64,000 nt of DNA from CAITWD01 sp963842065 (GTDB lineage: Bacteria > Actinomycetota > Thermoleophilia > Miltoncostaeales > Miltoncostaeaceae): contig CAWJEW010000007.1 of the NCBI GenBank assembly GCA_963842065.1, positions 1 to 64,000 on the forward strand, read 5' to 3'. Below the pieces are notes generated by a model. That model searched no databases. It saw nothing but the letters and a program-made list of their open reading frames with translations, and was not told where the DNA came from. Position 1 is the stretch's first letter; each line of letters opens with the position of its first letter. Position numbers and translations under genes: made by a program. Of this stretch, positions 8,381-16,318 are shown one piece after another.

Positions 8381-8508
8381 GGTGCTGCCCCAGGATTCGG
8401 CGGGCGCGGCCTCATGGCTCGTGCAGAGCATGGTTTTGGTCGATGAAGGAGAACTGGCTAGTAGTCGGGATGAGCCCGGACGATTCACCGCAGACAAGGG
8501 AGGGCGCA
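8381..8508 (+). promoter_or_regulatory. Duplicated leader/promoter module, copy 1
   Basis: This stretch and the first 17 codons of the gene that follows recur at 62299-62480 with roughly 90% identity. Since the copy is centred on the untranslated leader plus signal-peptide start, it presumably carries the promoter. It ends with a clear ribosome-binding site (AAGGGAGGG, 5 bases before ATG). Confidence 0.55.
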
Positions 8509-8958
8509 ATGACCATCCGGCGTGCCAGCATCGCAATCGCAGCCGCAGGCGCCCTCTCACTCGGGGTGGCGTCGCCACTCATGGCGACCACCGCGCAGGC
8601 GAAGCAGATCAAGACGCTGAAACTGGAGCTGGTGAAGGCCGACAAAACAATCGCGGCGCGCAACAAGACCATCGCGGCCGACAACGCGACCATCGGACTG
8701 CTCCGAGCACGCCCGCCCGTCGAGCTGTCGGGCATCACGACGGCCGTTCAGGCGTGGTCTGAGCTGGTGACGCTGACGACCTCGGGGCTGTTCTGGCCCA
8801 ACTCGTTCTTTCAATACTGCAACGGCACGACGCAATCGTGGGACACGGATACGTTCGGGACCGCTGCGAACGGCAGCACGACGCTTAGCTTCACGCAGGA
8901 CGTGACGTCCGGCCTGACCGACGCCTCGACCTGCCAGACGAGCCCGGTGGGTTCGTGA
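8509..8958 (+). CDS. Secreted protein of unknown function
   Basis: A 149-residue protein with a textbook signal peptide: MTIRRAS, a hydrophobic stretch IAIAAAGALSLGVASPLMA, and an AQA cleavage site. It is followed by a helical, charged segment (KTLKLELVKADKTIAARNKTI, possibly coiled coil) and a small Thr/Ser-rich domain with two cysteines (C103 and C143 region, FFQYCNGT and STCQTS) that could form a disulphide. The start is set by the strong ribosome-binding site and the signal peptide. No family recognised. Its leader is the donor or copy of the module at 62.3 kb. Confidence 0.75.
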   Translation: MTIRRASIAIAAAGALSLGVASPLMATTAQAKQIKTLKLELVKADKTIAARNKTIAADNATIGLLRARPPVELSGITTAVQAWSELVTLTTSGLFWPNSFFQYCNGTTQSWDTDTFGTAANGSTTLSFTQDVTSGLTDASTCQTSPVGS

Positions 8959-9071
8959 TGCTGGCCCCCGAAGAGATCGAAGCCGTGCTCAACGAAGTCC
9001 GCCGTGACGCGTTCCGCGAGTGCCGGGGCGCCGTGGGCCGACCTGCCTGTGCGCCCTGCTGGTGCGTGTAG
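8958..9071 (+). CDS. Small cysteine-rich protein, coupled to the secreted protein gene
   Basis: ATG overlaps the preceding stop as TGATG, suggesting coupled translation. The 37-residue product begins MLAPEEIEAVLNEVRRD and ends with four closely spaced cysteines (ACAPCWCV plus an upstream Cys). Codon use is gene-like. Function unknown; the last part could bind metal. Confidence 0.35.
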   Translation: MLAPEEIEAVLNEVRRDAFRECRGAVGRPACAPCWCV

Positions 9072-9198
9072 CTAGGCAGTGGCCAGCGCCAGTGCCTTTG
9101 TCTCCATGCCGTTGAAGATCTCGGCCACCGTTTCGGCGCCCTCGACCATCCGAAGCTGCTCGGACGTGGCCGAACGTGCCCGAGGCCTGCTACCCCGG

Positions 9199-9706
9199 CT
9201 AGTCGTCCGCGCTCCGTAGGACGGCGAGAATGCTCTTTCCCTCGTCGACGGTCGTGCGCCCCTTCTCAGCGGCGGCCCGCATCTCTTCGATCCTGGCGGC
9301 GAGTTCCAGGATCTGATCGCGCGCGTCGGCGAGGATCTCGTCGTCGATCTGGAGCAACTCTTCGAGGTACCGCGCGATCTCTTGGCGCGATTGCAGTTGC
9401 CCTTGCAGCGCGTCCGGCGGCGCAGCGCCGCGCGACTTCGGGCGCCCGAATCGTCCGGGCTTGTCGCCGTCCGCGATCTGTTGCCTGAGCGCTTCCAGGG
9501 CCGTCTCGTGGTCTGCCTGCTGTGCGCGGGTCGGTGGCTTGATGCTCAAGCGCCTCGCGCTCCCGAGTGCGCCAGAAATCGAGGGCTTCCTCCCGCTCGC
9601 GCAAGCCCTTCTCGATCCGGTCGAGGTCGGCCTCGCCCTGGCGGACCATCTCTTCGACCATCGCGATCTGTTCGGCGCGCCCGTCTGGCACGTCGCCCTC
9701 GCTCAT
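9199..9706 (-). pseudogene. Coiled-coil protein split by a frameshift
   Basis: Two overlapping frames on the minus strand complement each other: the first (MSEGDVPDGRAEQIAMVEEM ... REREEALDFWRTREREAL) is helical and Glu/Arg-rich, then loses coding character, while the second, one frame over, continues as PPTRAQQADHETALEALRQ ... QILELAARIEEMRAAAEKG with a TTG-only start. Together they make one protein of about 168 residues, almost wholly coiled coil, of the scaffold or helper kind seen in phages. The switch near 9550 is a frameshift, or the second frame is a separately initiated overlapping gene. Confidence 0.5.
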
Positions 9707-9857
9707 TTCGCCTCCCCCTTCCGGCGTCAAGCGCAACGATCCGCCGGAGGTGCGGACACATCACCCGCGCCGTGGGCTCAGCCCGCCCCTCGTTGCCGAT
9801 TACACGATGCGTGTGTGATCCGATGCCCGGCCGGCGCGGCTACATCGACGATGCAGG

Positions 9858-10706
9858 CTAAGCGCTCGCGCCCCGGAGCGTTGTGATCGCCTTCTTGAGC
9901 AGCTGGCTCACCCGGCTCTCGGTCACGCCGAGCACCTCACCGATCTCGCGCATGTTGAGGCGGTCGTAGTAGTAGAGCGACACGACGCGCTTCTCCCGGT
10001 CTGGCAGGCGAGCGATCCGCTCAGCGATTGTCACCGGGTCGCCGTCGCTCCGCCTGGCAACCTCCGCCGCCGCGAGGAACTCGCGCCAGCTCGCCACGCA
10101 ATCCTCGGCCAGCTCGAGCGCGTCTGGACACCATGGGCATTCGTACGCCCATTCGGATTCCGGGTGCCAATATTCGGATTCCGGGTGCCAATCGACGCGA
10201 AGCCGCACCCTGTGGGAGCCGTTCGGCCGACTGTCAATCGTCAGCACGCGCCCCGTCGAGGACTTGGGCTTGCTCCGCTCGGCGTGTTTGGCCTTGTTGC
10301 AGATCGCTTCGCACGCGCTGAGGGCCTGCGAGTTCTTGATGTGATCCTCACCCTGGGCACTCTCGATGCCTGGCCAATTGTCGAGATCCTTCTCGATCCA
10401 GTCATCCCCGAAGTGGTGGCACTCGGTGAAGAAGCTCCGAACGCGCAGGTCGACCTCCACGGTGCTGGAGACGTTGGCGCCGGGCTCGTAGGCAGCGCGC
10501 AGAAGTGCAAGCGCTTTCTCGACCCTCAGCCACTGTTCCAGCCAGAACGCGGAATCGGCCATGCCAACGGACACGCCCACCGAGGAAGAGCTCGCCTGAA
10601 CGTCTGCCACCCCCGCCGTGGGGCGTGGGTCATTGGCCGGCACGTCGTCGAGGTTCGTTTGGCAGTCGGGGCAGAACATCACGGCCGGCGGCTTGTCCTT
10701 TTCCAC
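9858..10706 (-). CDS. HEPN-like domain fused to sigma-70 region 4
   Basis: A 282-residue fusion. Residues 12-15 form a CPDC knuckle. Residues about 53-170 resemble the HEPN-like family that carries FFxxCHHxxDW (here FFTECHHFGDDW, 92-103) and a distal C136-NKAKH141. A second CxxC (CPWC, 190-193) follows a recent 7-residue tandem duplication. Residues about 227-279 are a clear sigma-70 region 4 helix-turn-helix: LPDREKRVVSLYYYDRLNMREIGEVLGVTESRVSQLLKKA. There is no region 2, so it cannot be a complete sigma factor. It more likely binds DNA or RNA polymerase as a regulator. The HEPN-like part recalls RNA-targeting toxins. It sits in a minus-strand run of phage-like genes. Confidence 0.7.
   Translation of the reverse strand: MEKDKPPAVMFCPDCQTNLDDVPANDPRPTAGVADVQASSSSVGVSVGMADSAFWLEQWLRVEKALALLRAAYEPGANVSSTVEVDLRVRSFFTECHHFGDDWIEKDLDNWPGIESAQGEDHIKNSQALSACEAICNKAKHAERSKPKSSTGRVLTIDSRPNGSHRVRLRVDWHPESEYWHPESEWAYECPWCPDALELAEDCVASWREFLAAAEVARRSDGDPVTIAERIARLPDREKRVVSLYYYDRLNMREIGEVLGVTESRVSQLLKKAITTLRGASA
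10151..10192. repeat. Two exact 21-bp tandem copies inside a coding region
   Basis: The unit beginning ATTCGGATTCCGGGTGCCAA is present twice head to tail, in frame, duplicating seven residues (YWHPESE) of the HEPN-like/sigma protein. The exact identity points to a recent event. Confidence 0.9.
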
Positions 10707-10780
10707 GGCCTCAGCATCTCAGCCGTCAAGCTGACGGGCTCGCGACCGGTCGCGGCCATCTAGGCGAGCCGGCGTGACGT

Positions 10781-11110
10781 CTAGCGCTGCGGCGGAGCGT
10801 CCTGCCGATATACATCCGCCCAACTTGAACCGCGTGGCAGGGCGTCGAGAAGGATGTTCACAACGAGGAGGACGTCGACCGCTCGGATGGGCTCGCCCCG
10901 TTGGATGTTCTCCGGCGAGATGATGTCGCTGACCTGGCCGACGATCGGACTCTCGGGCACGAGGACCCGGACCTCGCCGATCACAGCGTCAAGGACCGGG
11001 AGCGCCATGCCCCGAACCTCCTGCTCGGGGTCCTTCGCCGTGACCTTCTCTAGGGCCACGCGGAGGTTCTTGAGCATAGTGCGGGCTTGTTCGACATCGA
11101 GGGTTGACAT
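10781..11110 (-). CDS. Hypothetical protein
   Basis: Encodes 109 residues from MSTLDVEQARTML. It is mostly helical (TMLKNLRVALEKV, AVDVLLVVNILLDAL) and without recognisable motifs, cysteines or membrane segments. It is expressed in the same direction as, and just upstream of, the HEPN-like/sigma gene, so probably part of the same phage-satellite-like set. The longer frame upstream of the chosen ATG is Arg/Gly/Pro-rich and antisense-like. Confidence 0.5.
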   Translation of the reverse strand: MSTLDVEQARTMLKNLRVALEKVTAKDPEQEVRGMALPVLDAVIGEVRVLVPESPIVGQVSDIISPENIQRGEPIRAVDVLLVVNILLDALPRGSSWADVYRQDAPPQR

Positions 11111-11286
11111 CGCGGCCAGCGTATCAGTCCCCGACCCCTGCCCTTGCCGCGTCACGCCACCCCGGGCCCGTGCCGGGAGCGATAACAAGAAGGCGCCTGT
11201 GTGCCCCCGGAGGCGCCCAAGGGTCCACGGGTACGGCAAAGCGTTGCCAGGGCCACGTGTACCTACACAGGCCCCTCGCTGGCCGG

Positions 11287-11754
11287 CTACGCCACCCCTG
11301 GCGGACGGCGCCGCGGCCGTCCAGGTTGCACGGGACCGATCGGGACACCCATGTTCCCTCGAGCCCGATTGCATTTCGCATGTAGGAGCCTGGTTGGGAT
11401 CCCGTCCGTGGCCCTGAAATGATCGGCATCCAACTGCTGCTCGGGGTAGAACATCGGCTCCCCACACCACTCGCACCGCGTGCCTTGCACGAAGTTGGCC
11501 AGCAGCACCTCCCTCGCACGCTGGTGCTCAGGCCCATACCGGCCGCCGGCACTGCGGGTTTTCGCCCGTGGCTGCGAGCATTTATCGCAGTAGCCCTTGT
11601 GATCGATGGTTTTGCCGCAGCCGGTGCACGCGAACATCGCTCGACCCTTGACGCCCGTCTTGCGCGTTGCCGGTTGCGGACACCGATCGCAGATCCCTTT
11701 GTAATCAATGGTCCGGCCGCAGCGCTGACACGAGTACCTTTGTAAACTCGGCAT
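11287..11754 (-). CDS. HNH endonuclease with two N-terminal zinc ribbons
   Basis: The protein of 155 residues opens with two repeated zinc-binding units (YSCQRCGRTIDYKGICDRC and FACTGCGKTIDHKGYCDKC) and ends with a Cys-bracketed HNH domain: CEWCGEP, the catalytic strand DADHF and the LLHAKCNRARG end where the family has the second zinc pair and catalytic His/Asn. HNH nucleases of this size are common next to phage terminases and in homing or restriction elements. The ATG chosen has GGAG six bases upstream. It probably cuts double-stranded DNA, but its target cannot be read from sequence. Confidence 0.8.
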   Translation of the reverse strand: MPSLQRYSCQRCGRTIDYKGICDRCPQPATRKTGVKGRAMFACTGCGKTIDHKGYCDKCSQPRAKTRSAGGRYGPEHQRAREVLLANFVQGTRCEWCGEPMFYPEQQLDADHFRATDGIPTRLLHAKCNRARGNMGVPIGPVQPGRPRRRPPGVA

Positions 11755-12028
11755 TTCTCGCTCCATTTCTAGGCATTGGATTGCCTTGTCTGCGCGCTTC
11801 TGCAAAACCCCTGGTATTCTGTGTTTCTCGCGAAAACATGCGGGGTGAGCGCTCGCGAAATAGTGGCGGAAGTTTTCACCCCCATACCCCATAACCGGCA
11901 TCGCTTGCGGATATCGCCGCATGCCGGCCGCCGGCACCCGGCGCGGCGCGCCAGGCCAGCGCTGAACCCATCGCTCGGGAGGCATGCCAGGCGATACGCA
12001 TGCCGGCATCGAAATTCCCGGGGGCACG

Positions 12029-12328
12029 CTATGCACCGTCGTCCTCGAGGCGACACCATCCGGTGACGTCGCGATGAGCGGTATCGCTCCACACCCAGCA
12101 TTCCAGCGCCAGGCCAGACGAGGCTGCCGTTCGCAACGCACGGCGCGCCGACTCGACGTCGACGTCCGCCAGGCCGGCAACCTCCCGGGTGGTCCGCACC
12201 TCGTCGTCCAGCGCCTCGACCAGCCGACCAAGGATCGTCTCTCTGTCGAGAGAAGACGACGACGATATCGGTGTCGTTGGTTGCGGTGGCACGAACGGTT
12301 CAGGGTCGTAGTCGTAGTCGTGCAGCAA
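12029..12328 (-). CDS. Small winged-helix-like protein
   Basis: A 99-residue protein: a disordered acidic N-terminus (DYDYDPEPFVPPQPTTP), then a helix-rich domain (ILGRLVEALDDEVRTTREVAGLADVDVESARRALRTAAS) shaped like a winged helix-turn-helix that senses by strand separation, ending GWCRLEDDGA. It starts at TTG directly after the stop of the upstream small gene, consistent with translational coupling. The DNA-binding role is inferred from the pattern only. Confidence 0.5.
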   Translation of the reverse strand: MLHDYDYDPEPFVPPQPTTPISSSSSLDRETILGRLVEALDDEVRTTREVAGLADVDVESARRALRTAASSGLALECWVWSDTAHRDVTGWCRLEDDGA

Positions 12329-12553
12329 TCACTTAGTCGCAGCGGAGAGACGAAGCCGAGGATCGAGCCGGTATCGCCGCGGCCGGTAGTAGTGGATCTC
12401 CAGGTTCGTGATCCGCCGTCGTCGCGGCTGCTGCGGTGTAGCGATATCGGCTTCGTGTAGTTGCTGCTCGGTGGTGGTCACAGCGCCACCACGCAAGAAA
12501 CGCGCAACCCTGGCAGGTGGTGTGTGTGCGGTTGCGTGCCCATAACCCTGCAC
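12329..12553 (-). CDS. Small arginine-rich protein
   Basis: Frame of up to 74 codons. The convincing part is the last 50 residues, beginning at an internal GTG (VTTTEQQLHEADIATPQQ) and ending in an Arg/Tyr-rich stretch (EIHYYRPRRYRLDPRLRL). Its stop abuts the start of the winged-helix-like gene. No family recognised. It lies 48 bases from the tRNA-Arg fragment and so marks one end of this gene run. Confidence 0.4.
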   Translation of the reverse strand: MQGYGHATAHTPPARVARFLRGGAVTTTEQQLHEADIATPQQPRRRRITNLEIHYYRPRRYRLDPRLRLSAATK

Positions 12554-12600
12554 ACAGGCGCTTCATCTGCACCCATCCGCACGCAAACTGCCTGCGAAGT

Positions 12601-12649
12601 CGGTCTACGAAACCGAAGGTCACAGGTTCGAATCCTGTCTGGCGCGTCA
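12601..12649 (+). repeat. tRNA-Arg(ACG) 3' half, copy 1 (attachment-site-like direct repeat)
   Basis: Reads 5' anticodon stem TCGGT (first base at 12600), loop CTACGAA (anticodon ACG), ACCGA, variable loop, T arm ACAGG-TTCGAAT-CCTGT and acceptor strand CTGGCGC plus G. There is no D arm or 5' acceptor strand, so it is a truncated tRNA. 49 bases are identical to those at 16189-16237 in the same orientation, 3.6 kb away. Confidence 0.8.
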
Positions 12650-12727
12650 GTGAAAGCCATGCGAGAGCGGGGCTTTCGACGTTCGTGGGGCGAGTACGCC
12701 ACGCACACGAAGTCGGTCTGAATCGGT

Positions 12728-13648
12728 CTTAGAAGCTCTAACGAAACGAAGGTGGCCGCCTCTCGGCGCTGAACCCAGTGCACGGAGCCCGTCCGCGATA
12801 CTGGGAGATGCCGATGGCCGCCTCGCGCAGAAAGCCGTGGATCGTCGATGACGAGCTGTGGGCGCTGGTCGCGCCGCTGCTTCCCGCACGGCCGCGGCGG
12901 TTTCGCTACCCCGGCCGCAGGCCGCTTGACGATCGGCTGGTCTTGCAGGGGATCCTGTTCGTCCTGCACACCGGCATCGGCTTCGGAGCACCTGCCCCAG
13001 GAGCTGGGGTATGGCTCGGGGATGACCGCCTGGCGGCGCCTGCACGCCTGGCAGCAGGCCGGGGTGTGGCAGCGGCTGCACCAGCTCCTTTTGGAGCGCC
13101 TTCACAACTCCGGTCAGATCGACTGGTCGCGCGCGATCGTCGATGCCTCCTACATCCAGGCCAAAAAGGGGGCTCCTGGCTCGGGCCGAGCCCGGTCGAC
13201 AGAGGCCGGGCCGGCGCCAAACACCACCTGATCACCGACGCGTCCGGAGTGATCCTGGCTTGGTCGGCGACGGCCGCCAACCGCAACGACATCACCCAGC
13301 TGATTCCGCTCATCGAGGCGATCCCACATGTCAAGGGAGCCCGCGGCAGGCCCCGTCACCGACCCGAGCGCCTCGTCGCCGACCGCGGATATGACCACGA
13401 CAAGTACCGGCGTCTGCTGCGCGCCCGCGGCATCGCGCACCGGATCGGACGCCGCGGGACCGGGCACGGGTCGGGACTCGGCCGCCACCGCTGGGTCGTC
13501 GAGCGCACGATCAGCCACCTACACAACAAGCGCCGGCTGCTCATCTGCACCGACCGCTCCAAGGCCACCCACGACGCGCTGCTGGCGCTGGCAGTGTGCG
13601 TGTTGACCTACTCCCGCTACCGGGCATCATTGTGTTAGAGGTTCTTAG
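12728..13648 (+). mobile_element. IS5-type insertion sequence (inactivated)
   Basis: About 920 bases bounded by imperfect inverted repeats: CTTAGAAGCTCTAAC at the left and the complement of GTTAGAGGTTCTTAG at the right (13 of 15 match). It contains one transposase gene broken by two compensating frameshifts. The right tip was the target for the IS701-type element. Confidence 0.75.
12778..13638 (+). pseudogene. IS5-family transposase, double frameshift
   Basis: A DDE transposase. The N-terminal part (RKPWIVDDELWALVAPLLP ... LQGILFVLHTGIGF) reads in one frame. The middle (EHLPQELGYGSGMTAWRRL ... SRAIVDASYIQAKKG, with the first catalytic Asp) reads in a neighbouring frame. The end (GGSWLGPSPVDRGRAGAKHH ... 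LVADRGYDHDKYR ... WVVERTISHLHNKRRL, with the second Asp and the Glu) is back in the first. The single long open frame therefore passes through nonsense sequence between about 12985 and 13165. A single programmed shift is known in one IS5 subgroup, but two opposite shifts more likely mean inactivation. Confidence 0.75.
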
Positions 13649-15105
13649 TAGTGCTTTGGTAGGTCGAGTTACTCATCCTGTCGTGCCGAGTGCAGCGGGA
13701 GTTGTTCGAGGTCGATGGGTCGCTGACAGGTCTGGCAGCGGCCGGTCCAGCACTTGAAGATCGGCTGCAACAGCAGCACCGTCTGGGGCAGTGTCAGGCC
13801 GGCCGCCGGGGATTTGGGTGCTGCCGCTCCAGGGTGAGAAACCCATGGGCGGCGGTGACCAGAGCGGTGTGGTGGTACCACCCCAGCCACGAGCGTCCTT
13901 CGTAGTGGTCCAGCCCGAGCTCACCCTTGAGCTGCTTGTAATCGAGCTCGATCTTCCAGCGCAGCCGCGCCAGGCGGGCCAGACGCTCGGGCGGGGTATC
14001 GGCGGGCAGGTTGGAGATCCAGTAGTCGGTGGGTTGTGCGGCGCCCTCTGGCCATTCGGCGATCAGCCATTCCTGGGTCGGTGGCCAGGGGACTCGCCCG
14101 CCAAAGCGGTTCCCGGCCCACACGCGCATGAACGCAAATCGCGAGGTCACCGTGGTGCCATCCGGCCCGTCACGGAATGTCACATCCACGAGTTGCTTGT
14201 CGCCCAACTCGGCCACCACCGCCGCGATCGATCGCGGTCTGCGGTCCGGGCGCGCGCGGCTTGGTCGTCGCCCGCGCTCGGTCTTGCGCTCGGCGACGAT
14301 GAAGTTCGTCTCGGGCGAGAACACCGTGGTCTGCGCGGAGATCGCAAGCACATAGTGGTGCCCGGCGGCCCCTAGGCGCTCGCGCAGGGTGGTGTTCTCG
14401 CCGTAGGCGCTGTCGCCAAGGATCGGCGCACGAGGGATATCCCAGCTGCCGGCGCGCTCGATGAGATGGGCGCCCAGCTCGGGCTTGGTGTGAAACTCGA
14501 CCTGCGGCGGGATCTTTGCCTGGCGGCGTCGCTCGGGATCGGCACACCACTCCTCGGGCAGATACAGCGCCCATCCCAACGGGACGGTTCCCCTGGCGCC
14601 GACCGCGTGCACCGACACCCCGATCTGGCAGTTGCCGATCTTGCCCAGGGTACCCGAGTACTGGCGCTTGACCCCCGGCGAGCGCGTGCCGTCCTTGGGG
14701 AACCCGGTGTCATCGAGCACCCACGCCTGGACGTCAATCTCACCGGCCACCCGCTCGGCGACCGCTTTGACTACGAGCGTCGGGTCCCATGGGCTGACCG
14801 CAACAAACTGCTGCAAGCTCTCATAATCAGCCTCGCCACCCAGCCGCGCGACCATCGGCTCCAGCGACTTGCGCACACCCTGCTCGATCAGCCCGCGCAG
14901 ATACAAGCCGCCGTTGCGCAGCTGCACCGGCCGGTTGACCGCATCCGCGAGCACCGCATCCGCGAACACCTCCAACCGCTGCTTGACCGCCACGGGCCCC
15001 TCGACATCCATCCTCGCCATCATCCCTCGCTCGCGTCGAGAACCGTACGAACGAGGGCTTTGCCACGCCGAGGGCGATTCCTACCTAAGACCTACCAAAG
15101 CACTA
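13649..15105 (-). mobile_element. IS701-type insertion sequence, intact
   Basis: 1457 bases with perfect 17-bp terminal inverted repeats (TAGTGCTTTGGTAGGTC and complement) and a 4-bp target duplication TTAG on both sides, as expected for the IS701 group. One intact transposase gene on the minus strand. The target TTAG is the last four bases of the right inverted repeat of the neighbouring IS5-type element. Confidence 0.9.
13794..15023 (-). CDS. IS701-family transposase
   Basis: A 409-residue DDE transposase without interruptions. Landmarks include WVLDDTGFPKDGTRSPGVKRQYSGTLGK (first catalytic Asp region), ILGDSAYGENTTLRERL (second Asp), and the C-terminal ARLARLRWKIELDYKQLKGELGLDHYEGRSWLGWYHH (Glu region), all typical of the IS701/IS4-like group. 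It lies inside perfect inverted repeats with a target duplication, so it was active recently. The second ATG in MMARMDV may be the real start. Confidence 0.92.
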   Translation of the reverse strand: MMARMDVEGPVAVKQRLEVFADAVLADAVNRPVQLRNGGLYLRGLIEQGVRKSLEPMVARLGGEADYESLQQFVAVSPWDPTLVVKAVAERVAGEIDVQAWVLDDTGFPKDGTRSPGVKRQYSGTLGKIGNCQIGVSVHAVGARGTVPLGWALYLPEEWCADPERRRQAKIPPQVEFHTKPELGAHLIERAGSWDIPRAPILGDSAYGENTTLRERLGAAGHHYVLAISAQTTVFSPETNFIVAERKTERGRRPSRARPDRRPRSIAAVVAELGDKQLVDVTFRDGPDGTTVTSRFAFMRVWAGNRFGGRVPWPPTQEWLIAEWPEGAAQPTDYWISNLPADTPPERLARLARLRWKIELDYKQLKGELGLDHYEGRSWLGWYHHTALVTAAHGFLTLERQHPNPRRPA

Positions 15106-15556
15106 TTAGGCGGTGCGGGGGCCGTCTCATACGGTGCGGGAGGCGGTGCGCCGGGCACCCCGCGATTGCAGCCATCGCTGGAACGCATGACCGGGCACCG
15201 TCACAAGCGCTTTCGGCGCGTCACCAGCCCAGCTCGCCATGAGTCAGCTCGATTGCCGGTAGGCAACTGCGAACGGTGCGCTCCAAGCCGCGTTGCGGGA
15301 GTGTGACGCCGTCGCTGAATCACGGACACCCGACCGTCCTTATCGGAACGCTGCCGCTGGTCCCGGTCGCATCGAGGAGTTGTCCCTACGGATTGGGCTC
15401 AGCCGACCACGGTACCGTTCCTGCGCGCCGCACGGAAACGTTCACGAACTGGACCCGTCCCGAAGCGATCAGGACTCCCCCGATGTCGGACACGGCTGCG
15501 GGTGCGAAGATGAGATACTTCGAACGATTGCATTCGGCCCGAGGAAGACGGACAGC
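15106..15556. other. Region between the IS701 element and the UspA-like gene
   Basis: Starts with the right TTAG target duplication and carries no supported gene. The frame of the next gene is open for about 88 codons upstream of its ATG, but this part is not protein-like. Confidence 0.35.
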
Positions 15557-16033
15557 ATGCCCGAGAATGCGCACCAGCCACATAAGCGGCTGTTGATCAT
15601 CTCCAACGTCACGGTCACCGGCGCTGAGCTCTTTGATGAGATCCACAAGCATGCCCGCGAGGCCGATACGGAAGTACTGATCGTCATGCCTGCGCTGATC
15701 TCGCGTCTGCATTGGTGGATGTCCGACGGAGACGCGGGCAGCGTCGCAGCCCAAGAGCGTCTGACCATCTCGCTCGAACGGCTGCGTGCGGCCGGAATCC
15801 CCGCTCGTGGAGCGTTCGGCGACGCCGACCCGCTCCAAGCGATCGACGATGCCATGCGCGTCTTCCATCCTGATGAGATCATCATCGCCACCCATCCACG
15901 AGGACGCTCAAACTGGCTTGAGCGCGATGTCGTGGCGCATGCCCGCAAACGCTTTGACGTTCCCTTTACGCACATCGAGGTGGATTCGACCACCGACACT
16001 GCCCATGTCATCCCGTCGGAGTCGGGCTCGTAA
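15557..16033 (+). CDS. Universal-stress-protein-like protein
   Basis: Starting at MPENAHQPHKRLLIISN, the protein has 158 residues in an alpha/beta pattern: strand KRLLIISNVTVTG, helix, strand TEVLIVMPALI, helix with SLERLRAAGIPARGAFGDADPLQAIDDAM, and strand DEIIIATHPRGRSNWLERDV. This matches the UspA-like single-domain proteins common in Actinobacteria, often of unknown ligand. It lies inside the segment bounded by tRNA-Arg fragments, so may be cargo of that element. Confidence 0.65.
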   Translation: MPENAHQPHKRLLIISNVTVTGAELFDEIHKHAREADTEVLIVMPALISRLHWWMSDGDAGSVAAQERLTISLERLRAAGIPARGAFGDADPLQAIDDAMRVFHPDEIIIATHPRGRSNWLERDVVAHARKRFDVPFTHIEVDSTTDTAHVIPSESGS

Positions 16034-16188
16034 GGGTCGTCAACAGGGGAGCACCCCCCTAGCCGAACCCCTTCGGGCCGGCGGGCCGAGGCTGATCGCG
16101 TCGCGTCCGGGGTAGAGGCCGCACTGTTGACGTTGCTCGGCTGTCAGTGTGGCCGGTTGGTTTAGGGGTTTTGACGTGTGATCTTGGC

Positions 16189-16237
16189 CGGTCTACGAAA
16201 CCGAAGGTCACAGGTTCGAATCCTGTCTGGCGCGTCA
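16189..16237 (+). repeat. tRNA-Arg(ACG) 3' half, copy 2 (attachment-site-like direct repeat)
   Basis: The same 49 bases as at 12601-12649. Here the first base pair of the anticodon stem is lost (CCGGT against ACCGA) and no 5' half precedes it, so this is also a scar rather than a gene. Confidence 0.8.
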
Positions 16238-16318
16238 CAGAATAGGCCATAGCTATGCGGTTCTCGCCCGCGTGGACCACGGCCTCACGGCCGACGCGGG
16301 CGGCACGTGCCGGCCGGT

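Noticed and set aside
12601..12649. Functional tRNA-Arg gene
   Set aside because: The 5' half is missing here and at 16189; only anticodon arm to 3' end is present.
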